Assembly: GCF_007474545.1 (NCBI RefSeq)
Contig: NZ_VKOG01000008.1
Coordinates: 1-64,000, forward strand
Source: Chryseobacterium binzhouense
GTDB lineage: Bacteria > Bacteroidota > Bacteroidia > Flavobacteriales > Weeksellaceae
Length of the DNA stretch: 64,000 nt
Reading direction: 5' to 3'
In this document: in pieces, positions 23,052 to 31,182 of the stretch
How the letters are laid out: every line of letters starts with the position of its first letter
Numbering within the stretch: position 1 is the first letter of the stretch
Program-made: the position numbers and the translations under genes
Notes under the pieces: model-generated
Told to the model about the DNA's origin: nothing
Seen by the model: only the letters and a program-made list of their open reading frames with translations
Databases searched by the model: none

Positions 23052-24020
23052 ATGACAAAAAGAAATATTGACCTTCACTGCGACTTATTGGTATATCTGA
23101 TGAATCCTGATTCTAAGATTGATGACGGAGAAATCGGCTGTTCGCTTCCGTTTTTGAAAGAAGGAAATGTAAAGCTTCAGGTGATGGCGATTTTCAGTCC
23201 GACTTTAAAGGGAAGTACACAATTTGGAAAGCAACAAAGCCAGATTTTCTCTGATCTTATACAAACAGAAAATTTCTATTTATTTAATACGTTAGAAGAT
23301 TTAGAAAATCATTCAGAAACAGGCATTATTGCTGCTATTGAAAATGCATCTGGATTCTGTGAGGAGGATGAAAAACTTGAACAGGGTTTCAGGAATTTAG
23401 AAAAAATTATTGAAAAGACTCAAAAGCTGCTGTATATCGGAATGACCCATCACACCGAGAACCGCTTCGGTGGTGGTAATTTTTCTGAAGCCGGACTTAA
23501 ACAGGATGGGAAAATTTTGCTGGATTATCTTTCAGATAAAAATATTGTTGTTGATCTTGCTCATACTAGCGATGCGCTGGCTTTCGGTATCCTGAACTAT
23601 ATTGATCAGAGAAATTACAAGATTCCTGTTTTTACCAGTCATTCTAATTTTAGAAAAATCTGCAATCATAAGAGAAATCTTCCTGATGAACTGGTAAAAG
23701 AAATTATCAGCAGAAAAGGTCTTATCGGAATTAATTTCGTAAAAGATTTTGTGGGAAATGACAACCCCGAAAATCTTTACAGACACATCCGGTACGGCAT
23801 CGAAAATGGAGCAGAAGATTATCTTGCATACGGCGGAGATTTCTTTTATGATAAAAACCATCCCGACAAGTCACGTTATCCGTTTTTCTTTGAAGAATAC
23901 TGTAACTCGACAGCATATAATTCTATTAATAAAAGACTTTCGGAACATTTTTCAGTTGAAATAATGGAGAAAATAAGTCATCAGAATGCAGAGAATTTTT
24001 TGAGAAATTTAGGCTATTAA
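23052..24020 (+). CDS. Membrane-dipeptidase family metallopeptidase (M19)
   Basis: This 322-residue protein has a metal-dependent TIM barrel of the renal dipeptidase family. It opens with NIDLHCDLLVYLM (HxD metal site), then AAIENASGFCEED, LLYIGMTHHTENRFGGG, VVDLAHTSDALAFGIL (metal His), PVFTSHSNFRKICNHKRNLPDELVKEI and LAYGGDFF (Asp). These match M19 order. No signal peptide is seen, so it may act on dipeptides inside the cell. It is divergent from thrS. A TATATTTG box lies at 22998-23005. Confidence 0.9.
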   Translation: MTKRNIDLHCDLLVYLMNPDSKIDDGEIGCSLPFLKEGNVKLQVMAIFSPTLKGSTQFGKQQSQIFSDLIQTENFYLFNTLEDLENHSETGIIAAIENASGFCEEDEKLEQGFRNLEKIIEKTQKLLYIGMTHHTENRFGGGNFSEAGLKQDGKILLDYLSDKNIVVDLAHTSDALAFGILNYIDQRNYKIPVFTSHSNFRKICNHKRNLPDELVKEIISRKGLIGINFVKDFVGNDNPENLYRHIRYGIENGAEDYLAYGGDFFYDKNHPDKSRYPFFFEEYCNSTAYNSINKRLSEHFSVEIMEKISHQNAENFLRNLGY

Positions 24021-24056
24021 ACATTCTGTCTTTAAGGTGATTTTGACCATATAAAA

Positions 24057-24080
24057 AATACTGAGCTTTCACTCAGTATT
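24057..24080. terminator. Terminator between convergent genes
   Basis: AATACTGAG (24057-24065) pairs with CTCAGTATT (24072-24080). On the minus strand TTTTTTAT follows directly, so it mainly ends the DUF4230 operon; it overlaps the stop codon of the 59-residue gene. Confidence 0.75.
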
Positions 24081-24248
24081 ATCTGTTTTACCTGTTTTGT
24101 CTTTTGAAGATTTTTGCACGTCTTCTTTGTCTACATCCGAAGGGTTTTGTTTTTCTGAAGATGCGGGAATGTCGCGGAAATCTTCGTTTTGTTTCTTTGT
24201 TTCTGCGGTATTGGCAGATTCTTTTTTATTTTTTTCTTTTGAATCCAT
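24069..24248 (-). CDS. Small hydrophilic protein of unknown function
   Basis: This is a 59-residue frame with ATG at 24248 and TGA at 24071-24069. It starts MDSKEKNKKESANTAETKKQ and ends KDKTGKTDNTE. It is composed almost only of Lys, Glu, Asp, Ser, Asn and Thr, so it is probably disordered. The stop codon lies inside the operon terminator. It begins 11 bases after the DUF4230 gene in the same direction, which supports cotranscription. Real coding status is likely but not certain because of simple composition. Confidence 0.55.
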   Translation of the reverse strand: MDSKEKNKKESANTAETKKQNEDFRDIPASSEKQNPSDVDKEDVQKSSKDKTGKTDNTE

Positions 24249-24258
24249 AGTATTGAAT

Positions 24259-24864
24259 TTAGAGTCCGAGAATACCGATTTTTCCGGTCTTATCTTCTAT
24301 TGTGTAATTCAAAGCCTTTGCCAAAACAAAAATATTGTTCAGATTTTCCATTAATTGTGTACGGCCTTCGTTTCTCAGCTTATTTTGATCTACGGAATTT
24401 ATGGCAGTTTGTTTTGCCTTTTGAGTAACATTTTTAATGTCTTTTTCTGAAATTCTGTTGAAGAAAGAATCATCCAGTGACTGAATTTCTACACTCGGCG
24501 TAATTCGTATCTGCGCATCCGGAAGTTCTGTAATAACCAGTCTTTTATTAATAGAATCTACTTCTATTTTCATCTTGTTGAGATCATAGGAAACCTGTGC
24601 GTTGGTTTTGGTGTAGGTAATGATACTGTTACTCGTCATTTCCTTTCCAAAAAACTCATAGCTCATTTTGGTTTTCTGCATGGCTGAAAAATTCTGTTCC
24701 AGAACGACCATCTTATTCATTTTCGAAATCTGATTGGTCAGGATGTAATAATCTGATTTTTCTTTCTTTTCAGTTGCGTTAAAGCAGGATTTAAAACCAA
24801 AAAACAGGAGCAACATTAATAGAACTCCTGCAAAAAACGGTATGATAATTTTTAAATTTCTCAA
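24259..24864 (-). CDS. DUF4230 domain membrane-anchored protein
   Basis: This 201-residue protein has one N-terminal transmembrane helix (IIIPFFAGVLLMLLLFFGF) and a soluble domain of about 165 residues. The domain matches DUF4230 by pattern: LVVLEQ-like MVVLEQNFSAMQK, SYDLNKMKIEVDSINKRLVITELPDAQI, and a C-terminal helical part KAKQTAINSVDQNKLRNEGRTQL. The function of this family is unknown; many sit in the envelope with the domain outside the cytoplasm. Its start overlaps the stop of the thioredoxin-like gene by 4 nt. Confidence 0.85.
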   Translation of the reverse strand: MRNLKIIIPFFAGVLLMLLLFFGFKSCFNATEKKEKSDYYILTNQISKMNKMVVLEQNFSAMQKTKMSYEFFGKEMTSNSIITYTKTNAQVSYDLNKMKIEVDSINKRLVITELPDAQIRITPSVEIQSLDDSFFNRISEKDIKNVTQKAKQTAINSVDQNKLRNEGRTQLMENLNNIFVLAKALNYTIEDKTGKIGILGL

Positions 24865-25433
24865 TTCTCTTTCTTAAATATTTCTCTGATTACCGACCGG
24901 TCATCTTTTCCAAGAATTTCTACCAGATCTCTTTCAATATATCCTGTAGTCGGCATTTCAATAATTCTTCCAATTTCCTTGCCATATTTTTCTACAATGA
25001 TGGTGGGAACTTTGTGCACATTATATTTTACCTCGTCACCTGTAGGAGATTCTTTTTTTCTGTTTACAGCAATGATGGTGAGTCTGGTATCAGGATATTT
25101 CAATTCATCCAGAATCTTCATCAATCTCGGGAAATCTCTGTGAGAATCTTCGCACCATGTTCCCAGAAAGACAATAATATTATAAGAATTAAGTTTACTT
25201 TTTTTAAGTTCAGTAATGGCTTTCTGATCTAAAGCATACTCGTTGAACTCTTTTACATACCAGTCCGCATAAGGCTCTTTGGTAAACTGATCTTTCAATT
25301 GGTGCCCCAGAAGCATTTTTTCGTCGTTGGTGGTTTCTACTTCACGATTCACAACCACTTTCTGAGCGGCTAGCTGCTGTGAAGCAATTGCCAAAACTGA
25401 AACTGCTACAATTCGGGTAATAATTTTTTTCAT
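24861..25433 (-). CDS. Exported thioredoxin-fold protein
   Basis: This encodes about 190 residues from ATG 25433; the TTG at 25445 overlaps the previous gene and is less likely. A signal peptide (MKKIITRIVAVSVLAIASQQLAAQ) precedes a thioredoxin-like domain: NIIVFLGTWCEDSHRDFPRLMKIL. The usual CxxC is WCEDS, retaining only the first cysteine, so it is not a standard disulfide exchanger. VHKVPTIIVEKYGKEIGRI supplies the cis-Pro loop. It likely works in the periplasm in thiol or redox handling. It lies between the MazG-like and DUF4230 genes in one operon. Confidence 0.85.
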   Translation of the reverse strand: MKKIITRIVAVSVLAIASQQLAAQKVVVNREVETTNDEKMLLGHQLKDQFTKEPYADWYVKEFNEYALDQKAITELKKSKLNSYNIIVFLGTWCEDSHRDFPRLMKILDELKYPDTRLTIIAVNRKKESPTGDEVKYNVHKVPTIIVEKYGKEIGRIIEMPTTGYIERDLVEILGKDDRSVIREIFKKEN

Positions 25434-25434
25434 T

Positions 25435-25902
25435 CTAATTGTCAATTATTGATTTTAAATCAGCAGGAGAATAGTATTTGTTTTTCAAAACCTTATGATC
25501 AGATTTTCTGTATACATTAAATTTTTCTCCTGATTTTTCGTAGAAAGATTCTACTTCTTTTTCTTTATAAAATTCAACGGTTTCCTGTGCCTGTTCTTCA
25601 TTGTCGCACGCTTTAGACATATTGGAACGCTGCACTTCGTTGAACAGTTCTACAAATTTACTGCCAAGACCAAATTCTAAGACAGCTCCGCTCAAAACAT
25701 ACTGTAAGTCGCACAATGCATCTGCAATTTCAACAATATTGTGATCTTCAATAGCTTGTTTTAACTCGTTCAGCTCTTCCTGTAAAAGTTCTACTCTTAG
25801 GTTACATCTTTCTTTCGAAGGAATCTGAGGGGTATCTAAAATAGGTGCTTTAAAGGTGGTGTGGAATTCTGCTACTTGGTTCAAGCTGTCAATTTTATCC
25901 AT
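25435..25902 (-). CDS. MazG/HisE-like NTP pyrophosphohydrolase
   Basis: The protein has about 155 residues, with ATG at 25902, because TATATTTG (25929-25922) sits upstream and excludes the earlier TTG. The all-alpha NTP pyrophosphatase fold is shown by VELLQEELNELKQAIEDHNIVEIADALCDLQYVL, with the EExxE and ExxD metal ligands in order. Such enzymes hydrolyse (d)NTPs to monophosphate and pyrophosphate, often for housecleaning. The C-terminal tail (KFNVYRKSDHKVLKNKYYSPADL) is typical of the flavobacterial group. It heads the small operon with the thioredoxin-like and DUF4230 genes. Confidence 0.85.
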   Translation of the reverse strand: MDKIDSLNQVAEFHTTFKAPILDTPQIPSKERCNLRVELLQEELNELKQAIEDHNIVEIADALCDLQYVLSGAVLEFGLGSKFVELFNEVQRSNMSKACDNEEQAQETVEFYKEKEVESFYEKSGEKFNVYRKSDHKVLKNKYYSPADLKSIIDN

Positions 25903-25983
25903 GAAATATTTTAATTTTAAGCAAATATAAAAAAATGATGATAGAATTACATCTGCCGTTATCAATTAGGCTGAAAATATCAT

Positions 25984-26012
25984 TAAAAAAAGCTGTCTTA
26001 TTTTGACAGCTT
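25984..26012 (-). terminator. Terminator of the aminotransferase gene
   Basis: On the minus strand AAGCTGTC (26012-26005) pairs with GACAGCTT (25997-25990), followed by a T run. Confidence 0.85.
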
Positions 26013-26020
26013 CATGATTT

Positions 26021-27214
26021 CTAATTGAACTGCAAAAGCAATTCTTTTATTCTTTTCATGGCTTCTCTCAAATCTTCTTCGGAAGCAGCATAAGAAAAAC
26101 GAATGCATTCCGGACTTCCGAAAGATACGCCGCCTACACAACCGACATGAGCATTCTCCAGCAAAAACATAGCAAAATCATCAGCATTTTTGATCTCAGT
26201 TCCGTTCAGGGTTTTATCTATATAAAAGGAAATATCAGGAAAGAAATAAAATGCTGCTTTTGGTAAAACTACCTTAAAACCAGGAATTTCTTTCATTAAA
26301 TCGTACATCAGATCCCTTCTGCTTTTAAAGGCATCAATCATGTAACGGTATTCTTTAGGATCGGTTTTCAGTGCCGTGATAGAAGCCCGCTGTGCCATTG
26401 TATTGGCTCCGCTGGTCATTTGTCCCTGAATTTTTTCACAAGCTTTCGCGAGCCATTCCGGGCAGGCAGAATAACCAATTCTCCAACCTGTCATTGCAAA
26501 AGCTTTGGACATTCCGTTGATAACGGCTGTCTGCTCATACACTTCAGGAAACTGCGCAATGGACGTGGTCTTTGTCTCGTAATTGATATATTCGTAAATT
26601 TCGTCTGATATTACCGTTACGTGAGGATATTTCGCAATAACTCTCGCTAAAGATTTAAGTTCATCATAGGTGTAATATCCGCCTGACGGATTGCAGGGTG
26701 AACTGAAAAGAACAGCTTTTGTTTTTTCATTAATAGCTTCATCAAGCTGTTCTGCAGTGATTTTAAAATCAGTGACATACGATGTAGGAAGCATTACGGA
26801 TGTACCGCCCATCATTTTTACCATTTCATCATAGCTTACCCAAAAAGGAGTAGGAAGAATAACCTCGTCACCATCATTTATAATAGAAGCCAAAACATTG
26901 ATGATAGCCTGTTTTGCACCGTTAGAAACGCAGATTTGTGTAGGTTTGTAATCTACACTGTTGTCTCTTTTTAATTTTTCAGAAATTGCCTGTCGAAGCT
27001 CCAAAAAGCCGGGAACAGGAGAGTAGTGGCTGTAATTTTCATTGATGGCATCAAAAGCAGCCTGTTTAATGTTATCGGGAACATCGAAGTCCGGTTCGCC
27101 CAATGTTAAACTGATTACATCTATTCCACTGGCTTTCATTTCTCTTGCCTTATTAGACATTACAAAAGTCTGAGAATATCCTAATCTTTTTACTCTGTCT
27201 GAAAGTTTATCCAT
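26021..27214 (-). CDS. Aspartate-type aminotransferase (class I, PLP)
   Basis: The protein has about 397 residues. Start ATG is 27214, since the TTG at 27235 lies in the -7 box TATATTTG (27240-27233). It is a fold-type I PLP enzyme: SLTLGEPDFDVPDNI, VSNGAKQAIINVLASI, LPTPFWVSYDEM, FSSPCNPSGGYYTYDEL, VISDEIYEYINYE and the Schiff-base lysine in NGMSKAFAMTGWRIGYSACPEW. This group, close to Thermus AspAT, transfers amino groups among aspartate, glutamate and sometimes aromatic or prephenate substrates. The exact substrate cannot be read from sequence. It is a single-gene unit with its own terminator. Confidence 0.92.
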   Translation of the reverse strand: MDKLSDRVKRLGYSQTFVMSNKAREMKASGIDVISLTLGEPDFDVPDNIKQAAFDAINENYSHYSPVPGFLELRQAISEKLKRDNSVDYKPTQICVSNGAKQAIINVLASIINDGDEVILPTPFWVSYDEMVKMMGGTSVMLPTSYVTDFKITAEQLDEAINEKTKAVLFSSPCNPSGGYYTYDELKSLARVIAKYPHVTVISDEIYEYINYETKTTSIAQFPEVYEQTAVINGMSKAFAMTGWRIGYSACPEWLAKACEKIQGQMTSGANTMAQRASITALKTDPKEYRYMIDAFKSRRDLMYDLMKEIPGFKVVLPKAAFYFFPDISFYIDKTLNGTEIKNADDFAMFLLENAHVGCVGGVSFGSPECIRFSYAASEEDLREAMKRIKELLLQFN

Positions 27215-27318
27215 ATAGTTTTGTCTTTTGAACAAATATATAAAAACTTAGTTTGAATCTGAGTAGAATTTTGTAATGCCTTTTACTTCTTATTAAAGCC
27301 ATAGTAGCTAATCTTGAT

Positions 27319-27957
27319 TTACTGCAAGCAATCCGTTTTTTTATTTTTGTGACTCATTAAATTGCTGAATGTTTTCATCAACTCTTTATCAGGGCAGGTT
27401 TTGCTTTCATAATTTTTAATATTATCAGGACTGAGTCTGCTTTTTTCGGCAGAACGAACAGTGTATTTTTTCTCAAGACATTTTTCCAGCTTGTTGTTGA
27501 TATAGTATAATCTTTTTTCGGTTATTTCATCTTTGGTTTCCGGTTTTTCTGCAGTTCCGCCGTCAAAATTCCAGACGGTTTCCTGCTTAAAAATAAAGAA
27601 AGCCTGATCATTATTTACAAAATAATTTTCTATAGCTGAATAATGACTGTACTCTGAAAAAGAATGCTTGATGGATCTGATTTTTCCGTTTTGTGAATAG
27701 TATACAACTATCCCTGAACGCTCATTACATTCGTAATTAAAGCTTGTTGAGTCCAGTTTTTTTGCATTTATCTGCTGATTGATTTTGGTATATTCTGCTT
27801 TTATCTCATCTGTATTTTGTAATGAAATCTTTGCAGTATCTGAGATTTTAGATGTTTTATTTGATTCATTTTTGGAATCTGAATTGTTTTTTATTGGAGA
27901 CTGTTTTTCACATGAAAAAATTAAAATCAGACACAGCAATATTGGTATGTTTTTCAT
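27319..27957 (-). CDS. Unknown lipoprotein
   Basis: The protein has about 212 residues, with ATG 27957 (earlier TTG excluded because the lipoprotein signal then starts properly). Lipobox: MKNIPILLCLILIFSC, followed by EKQ. The mature N-terminus is Ser/Asn/Lys rich, a tether. The rest is mixed strand and helix with NYECNERSGIVVYYSQNGKIRSIKHSFSEYSHYSAIENYF, reminiscent of small periplasmic sensor-type domains, and FKQETVWNFDGGTAEKP. I do not recognise a named family. It is a monocistronic gene in the same direction as its neighbours. Confidence 0.7.
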   Translation of the reverse strand: MKNIPILLCLILIFSCEKQSPIKNNSDSKNESNKTSKISDTAKISLQNTDEIKAEYTKINQQINAKKLDSTSFNYECNERSGIVVYYSQNGKIRSIKHSFSEYSHYSAIENYFVNNDQAFFIFKQETVWNFDGGTAEKPETKDEITEKRLYYINNKLEKCLEKKYTVRSAEKSRLSPDNIKNYESKTCPDKELMKTFSNLMSHKNKKTDCLQ

Positions 27958-28020
27958 ATTAATCGGGATTGTATTCACATCAACCAAAAAATATGCAAAT
28001 CATTAGCTGTAAAATAAAAA

Positions 28021-28044
28021 CAACCGCAGAAGCGGCTGTTTTTT
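28021..28044. terminator. Terminator between two unknown genes
   Basis: CAACCGC (28021-28027) pairs with GCGGCTG (28032-28038, one G-U) over an AGAA loop, with T-rich runs on both sides. On the minus strand it ends the 264-residue protein gene. Confidence 0.75.
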
Positions 28045-28056
28045 AACGATAAAATT

Positions 28057-28851
28057 TTATTTACAGTTTTCGTTATAATCCAGAATAACTTCATCAATGA
28101 TTTGAGGAACATCAGACATTACATCATCAACCTGGTTTTTGATAAATTTCCCTAAACCTGTTCTCTTTTTTGTGTCGTTTTTCATCGAAGCATATTCTCC
28201 TCCGGCAATTTTACTTTTTACTAGGGGACAGTCTGCTGTGATAATCTTCGCTTCTTTCAGATCAAATTCTTTTAGTTTGCTTCCCTTTTTTGTATAAATA
28301 TAGGAAGGATTATTACGCATTCTTTCTGTTTCTTTCTCTGCTTCTTTGATTTGACTGTCCCCTGCAGCAAAGCTTGTCGGAAAACCGTACAATCTGTAAA
28401 TTTTGATTTTACCATCTGTTACAACTTCTGCAAACTGATTGGTCTTGGTAAGATTATTAAATGCTTTGATGTTTCCGCTTAATCCGCTTGTTGCAGTGTT
28501 TAAACCTTCTTTTACGTTGGTGTATTTTATTACCTCAAAATGTCTTTCGTTATTATTTTCATCATAGGCAACATATTCTTTGAGGTCATCAGAGTCCATT
28601 GTTTTAAATTTCTGCTTCTTTTTGGACTTGTCAATATCCGAAACAGCAACAAATTTTACTTTTTTCTGGTTATCCCAAGGATTACGGGCATCACCAACCA
28701 TTCTTACAATACCTTCTGTCTTTTTGCCGCTTTTATCGACAATAAAACCAAATTTTTCGTTGCTTTTAAGCTCATAATCTGTTGTTTCATCCTGTCCGTA
28801 TAGAGATGCACTCATAAGACTTAATACACTTAATAATAAAATTTTTTTCAT
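28057..28851 (-). CDS. Unknown exported protein
   Basis: This 264-residue protein has a Sec signal peptide (MKKILLLSVLSLMSASLYGQ). The mature N-terminus reads like a small beta-barrel substrate-interacting domain: NEKFGFIVDKSGKKTEGIVRMVG, KVKFVAVSDIDKSKKKQKFKTMDSDDL and FEVIKYTNVK. This pattern (a promised side for change of metal or ligand) is shared with other Bacteroidota exported proteins of unknown function. The C-terminus ends in an acidic helix DDVMSDVPQIIDEVILDYNENCK. No known enzyme motif is present. It is monocistronic. Confidence 0.72.
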   Translation of the reverse strand: MKKILLLSVLSLMSASLYGQDETTDYELKSNEKFGFIVDKSGKKTEGIVRMVGDARNPWDNQKKVKFVAVSDIDKSKKKQKFKTMDSDDLKEYVAYDENNNERHFEVIKYTNVKEGLNTATSGLSGNIKAFNNLTKTNQFAEVVTDGKIKIYRLYGFPTSFAAGDSQIKEAEKETERMRNNPSYIYTKKGSKLKEFDLKEAKIITADCPLVKSKIAGGEYASMKNDTKKRTGLGKFIKNQVDDVMSDVPQIIDEVILDYNENCK

Positions 28852-28913
28852 GTTTTTTTGAATTAATTAAGGCTGTAAATATGAGGATTTTTTTTGAATG
28901 TCAAATATAATTC

Positions 28914-28945
28914 ATAAAAAAACCGAAACTAATCAATGTTCCGGT
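28914..28945 (-). terminator. Terminator of the LptF/LptG permease gene
   Basis: On the minus strand ACCGGAAC (28945-28938) pairs with GTTTCGGT (28929-28922, one G-U), followed by a T run. Confidence 0.75.
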
Positions 28946-28958
28946 CTTTTATTTTAGA

Positions 28959-30413
28959 TTACTGATATCTTTTATGTTCTTTATTTTTCACAAAAAGTTT
29001 TATTACAGGCTTAAAGAAAGCTTTATATTTTTCTGAATCGAATAGTTGAGAATCGGTAAGTGCTTTGTAAGTCATCAGTATACCAAATGGAAACAGAATA
29101 ATATTGGGAAGCCATGCGGCAAGATAAGGATCCATTTTTCCTGACCATGCTACGTTTTCAAAACCCACATTAATAATGTAAAATACAATGAAAATAATGA
29201 TTGCAATAATTACAGGAACTCCCATTCCTCCTTTTCTGATGATAGAACCAAGGCTTGCACCAATCATAAAAAATATGATGCAGGTGAAAGAGTAGGTGAG
29301 CATTCTTTGTTGATAAAGAATTACCTTACTGAAGTATTTTTTGCTGGGATCTATCTCTTTATCTTTTGAATCCAAATTAGATTTTAATGTTTCCAGCCTG
29401 GAATATGCATTGCCGATTGCCTGAGTTTTTTTATCAGATTTTATGGTATCAATTTTATACTGCTGTTTAACAGGGGCTTTTGTTTTGTTTTTATCCATAT
29501 AGGTGACAACAGAATTCACCTGATTCATCATCTCATTACTGATGTTTTCATTGATTCTTGCATTTTCCTTTTTGGTTTTATCAATGGTAGCAAACAGTTC
29601 GTTGAAGGTTTGAAAACGATAATCATCAGTGATTTGCTCTTTTTCAATGGCTTTATCAATCAGTTCACTGATATCAAAATGTGTAATAAGAGTGTCAAAT
29701 TTTGTTCCCTGATCTGGTTGTTTTAATCGTACATTTTCAGATTTGCCTGCATGAGAATCTTCGGTTACATATCCGTTGTACAAAATCAGCTGCATGTATT
29801 TTCTGTTTTTGGCATTGGCAAATTTGCCTTTTTCTGCAACGATAGTCTGCTGATTTTCGAAATTGCCTGCTTTTTTATGGATAAAAACACCTTCCAGATC
29901 CCTGCCTTCGTCGCCTTTTATTTTATCAAATTTCACCATATAACCAGGAAGCTGATCAATGAACTGTCCCGGAGTAAAATTGAGAGCAGGCTTTGTCTGT
30001 GCAATATTATAGAGCATGTTTTTTGCCTTTCTCTGAAAATCAGGTATAATATTATTAGAAAAAATATAAAGAAGAATAGCAAGTACAATGGTTACTCCGA
30101 AGAGAGGCATCATGACTCTGGTAAGTGAAATTCCGGCAGCTTTCATGGCGACAAGCTCATATCTTTCTCCCAGTTCGCCAAAGGACATGATGCTTGCCAG
30201 AAGAATGGTAAGCGGTAACACCATACTTACAACATTTACTCCGAGATAAAAAAGGAGCTTCATAATCTGAAATGTAGTAAGACCTTTTCCCATAAACTGC
30301 CCCAGCTGAATCCAAACAATATTCACAATAAAGATGAAAAACAGTACACTGAATATGAAAAAAAACGGACCAAAAAAGGTCTTGATGATGTATCGGTCTA
30401 ATATTTTTAACAT
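28959..30413 (-). CDS. LptF/LptG-family lipopolysaccharide export permease
   Basis: This 484-residue inner-membrane protein has transmembrane helices at the N-terminus (TFFGPFFFIFSVLFFIFIVNIVWIQ and two more around LLASIMSFGELGERYELVAMKAAGISL) and a C-terminal set (SFTCIIFFMIGASLGSIIRKGGMGVPVII and two more). A periplasmic beta-jellyroll lies between. GELGERYELVAMKAAGIS is the YjgP/YjgQ signature facing the LptB ATPase. Together with LptB it extracts LPS from the inner membrane. Length is above the usual 360-400 residues because of an enlarged periplasmic part, as in other Bacteroidota. Confidence 0.92.
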   Translation of the reverse strand: MLKILDRYIIKTFFGPFFFIFSVLFFIFIVNIVWIQLGQFMGKGLTTFQIMKLLFYLGVNVVSMVLPLTILLASIMSFGELGERYELVAMKAAGISLTRVMMPLFGVTIVLAILLYIFSNNIIPDFQRKAKNMLYNIAQTKPALNFTPGQFIDQLPGYMVKFDKIKGDEGRDLEGVFIHKKAGNFENQQTIVAEKGKFANAKNRKYMQLILYNGYVTEDSHAGKSENVRLKQPDQGTKFDTLITHFDISELIDKAIEKEQITDDYRFQTFNELFATIDKTKKENARINENISNEMMNQVNSVVTYMDKNKTKAPVKQQYKIDTIKSDKKTQAIGNAYSRLETLKSNLDSKDKEIDPSKKYFSKVILYQQRMLTYSFTCIIFFMIGASLGSIIRKGGMGVPVIIAIIIFIVFYIINVGFENVAWSGKMDPYLAAWLPNIILFPFGILMTYKALTDSQLFDSEKYKAFFKPVIKLFVKNKEHKRYQ

Positions 30414-30426
30414 TCGCCAAAATTAA

Positions 30427-30458
30427 TGAAAAAGCCACAAAGTTTTCTTTGTGACTTT
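30427..30458 (-). terminator. Terminator after the LolA-like gene
   Basis: On the minus strand AAAGTCACAAAG (30458-30447) pairs with CTTTGTGGCTTT (30442-30431) over an AAAA loop, followed by TTTTTC. It separates this unit from the permease gene. Confidence 0.75.
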
Positions 30459-30480
30459 AAATTTTAATATTTATTTAGAA

Positions 30481-31128
30481 CTATAATTCTGTAACGAGAT
30501 AATTTTTGAATTTATTTTTATCAAACACAAACATATTTGGGTCTAATTGCTGATTTTCTTTGTATTCTTTGATGGAAATAACAGAAATATCTTTGTTGGT
30601 TCCGAACTGTTCCAGCTTCAGCATCTGTTTTTTTGCAGCATCTACATAAAGGTAAATATGTTTAAGTCCGTTTGCTTTTACAGGGGTAAGTTTAATTAAA
30701 TCTGCGTTTACGCCGTCAACAGTTTTCTTTCCGCTGTAGATTACGTTGTAATCTTTTCTGTAGGAAGTCAAATAATTGATAGGGGAAAACATAGCACTGT
30801 TCTCATTCGGTCTCGCAACCGTTACTTCTTTATCTTCCTCATTGATGTTATAAATCTTGCTGCCGTCAAAGATCTGCTCGGTTTCCATGATTTTCAGTTT
30901 GTATTTGTTACCTGCTGAATAATAGATTCCCGGTTCAGTCTTAGAAATCGTACCATTGGCTCCGCTTCCGAATGCAAATTTAAAATAAGAATTTTTCTTG
31001 GAATTGTAGTTTGCCGTAATATCGTCTAATATTTTTTTTGCTTTAGCGTCAATTTTTTGTGCCTGTGCAAATCCTGTACTTCCTACTATTAATGCTCCTA
31101 AAACTATCTTTGAAATTATTTTTTTCAT
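30481..31128 (-). CDS. LolA-like outer-membrane lipoprotein carrier
   Basis: This 215-residue exported protein starts with signal peptide MKKIISKIVLGALIVGSTGFAQ. The mature part follows the LolA half-barrel: AKKILDDITANYNSKKNSYFKF, GIYYSAGNKYKLKIMETEQIFDGSKIYNINEEDKEVTV and a C-terminal strand set LKHIYLYVDAAKKQMLKLEQFG. LolA ferries lipoproteins across the periplasm. Bacteroidota carry several LolA-like proteins, so the exact cargo is not certain. It follows ftsK by 54 bp and precedes a terminator, forming an ftsK-lolA unit as seen in other phyla. Confidence 0.88.
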   Translation of the reverse strand: MKKIISKIVLGALIVGSTGFAQAQKIDAKAKKILDDITANYNSKKNSYFKFAFGSGANGTISKTEPGIYYSAGNKYKLKIMETEQIFDGSKIYNINEEDKEVTVARPNENSAMFSPINYLTSYRKDYNVIYSGKKTVDGVNADLIKLTPVKANGLKHIYLYVDAAKKQMLKLEQFGTNKDISVISIKEYKENQQLDPNMFVFDKNKFKNYLVTEL

Positions 31129-31182
31129 TTTATTTTCTATATTTCTATTTTTTAGACTTTCACAAAAGCAATAAGTTAAATT

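Noticed and set aside
24097..24354. 85-codon plus-strand frame opposite the DUF4230 operon
   Set aside because: It is antisense to the 59-residue gene and the DUF4230 gene; its Phe/Ser-rich composition is that of a reverse reading of Lys/Glu codons.
25984..26012. Operator for the aminotransferase gene
   Set aside because: The inverted repeat lies after the stop codon and is followed by Ts, so it is a terminator.
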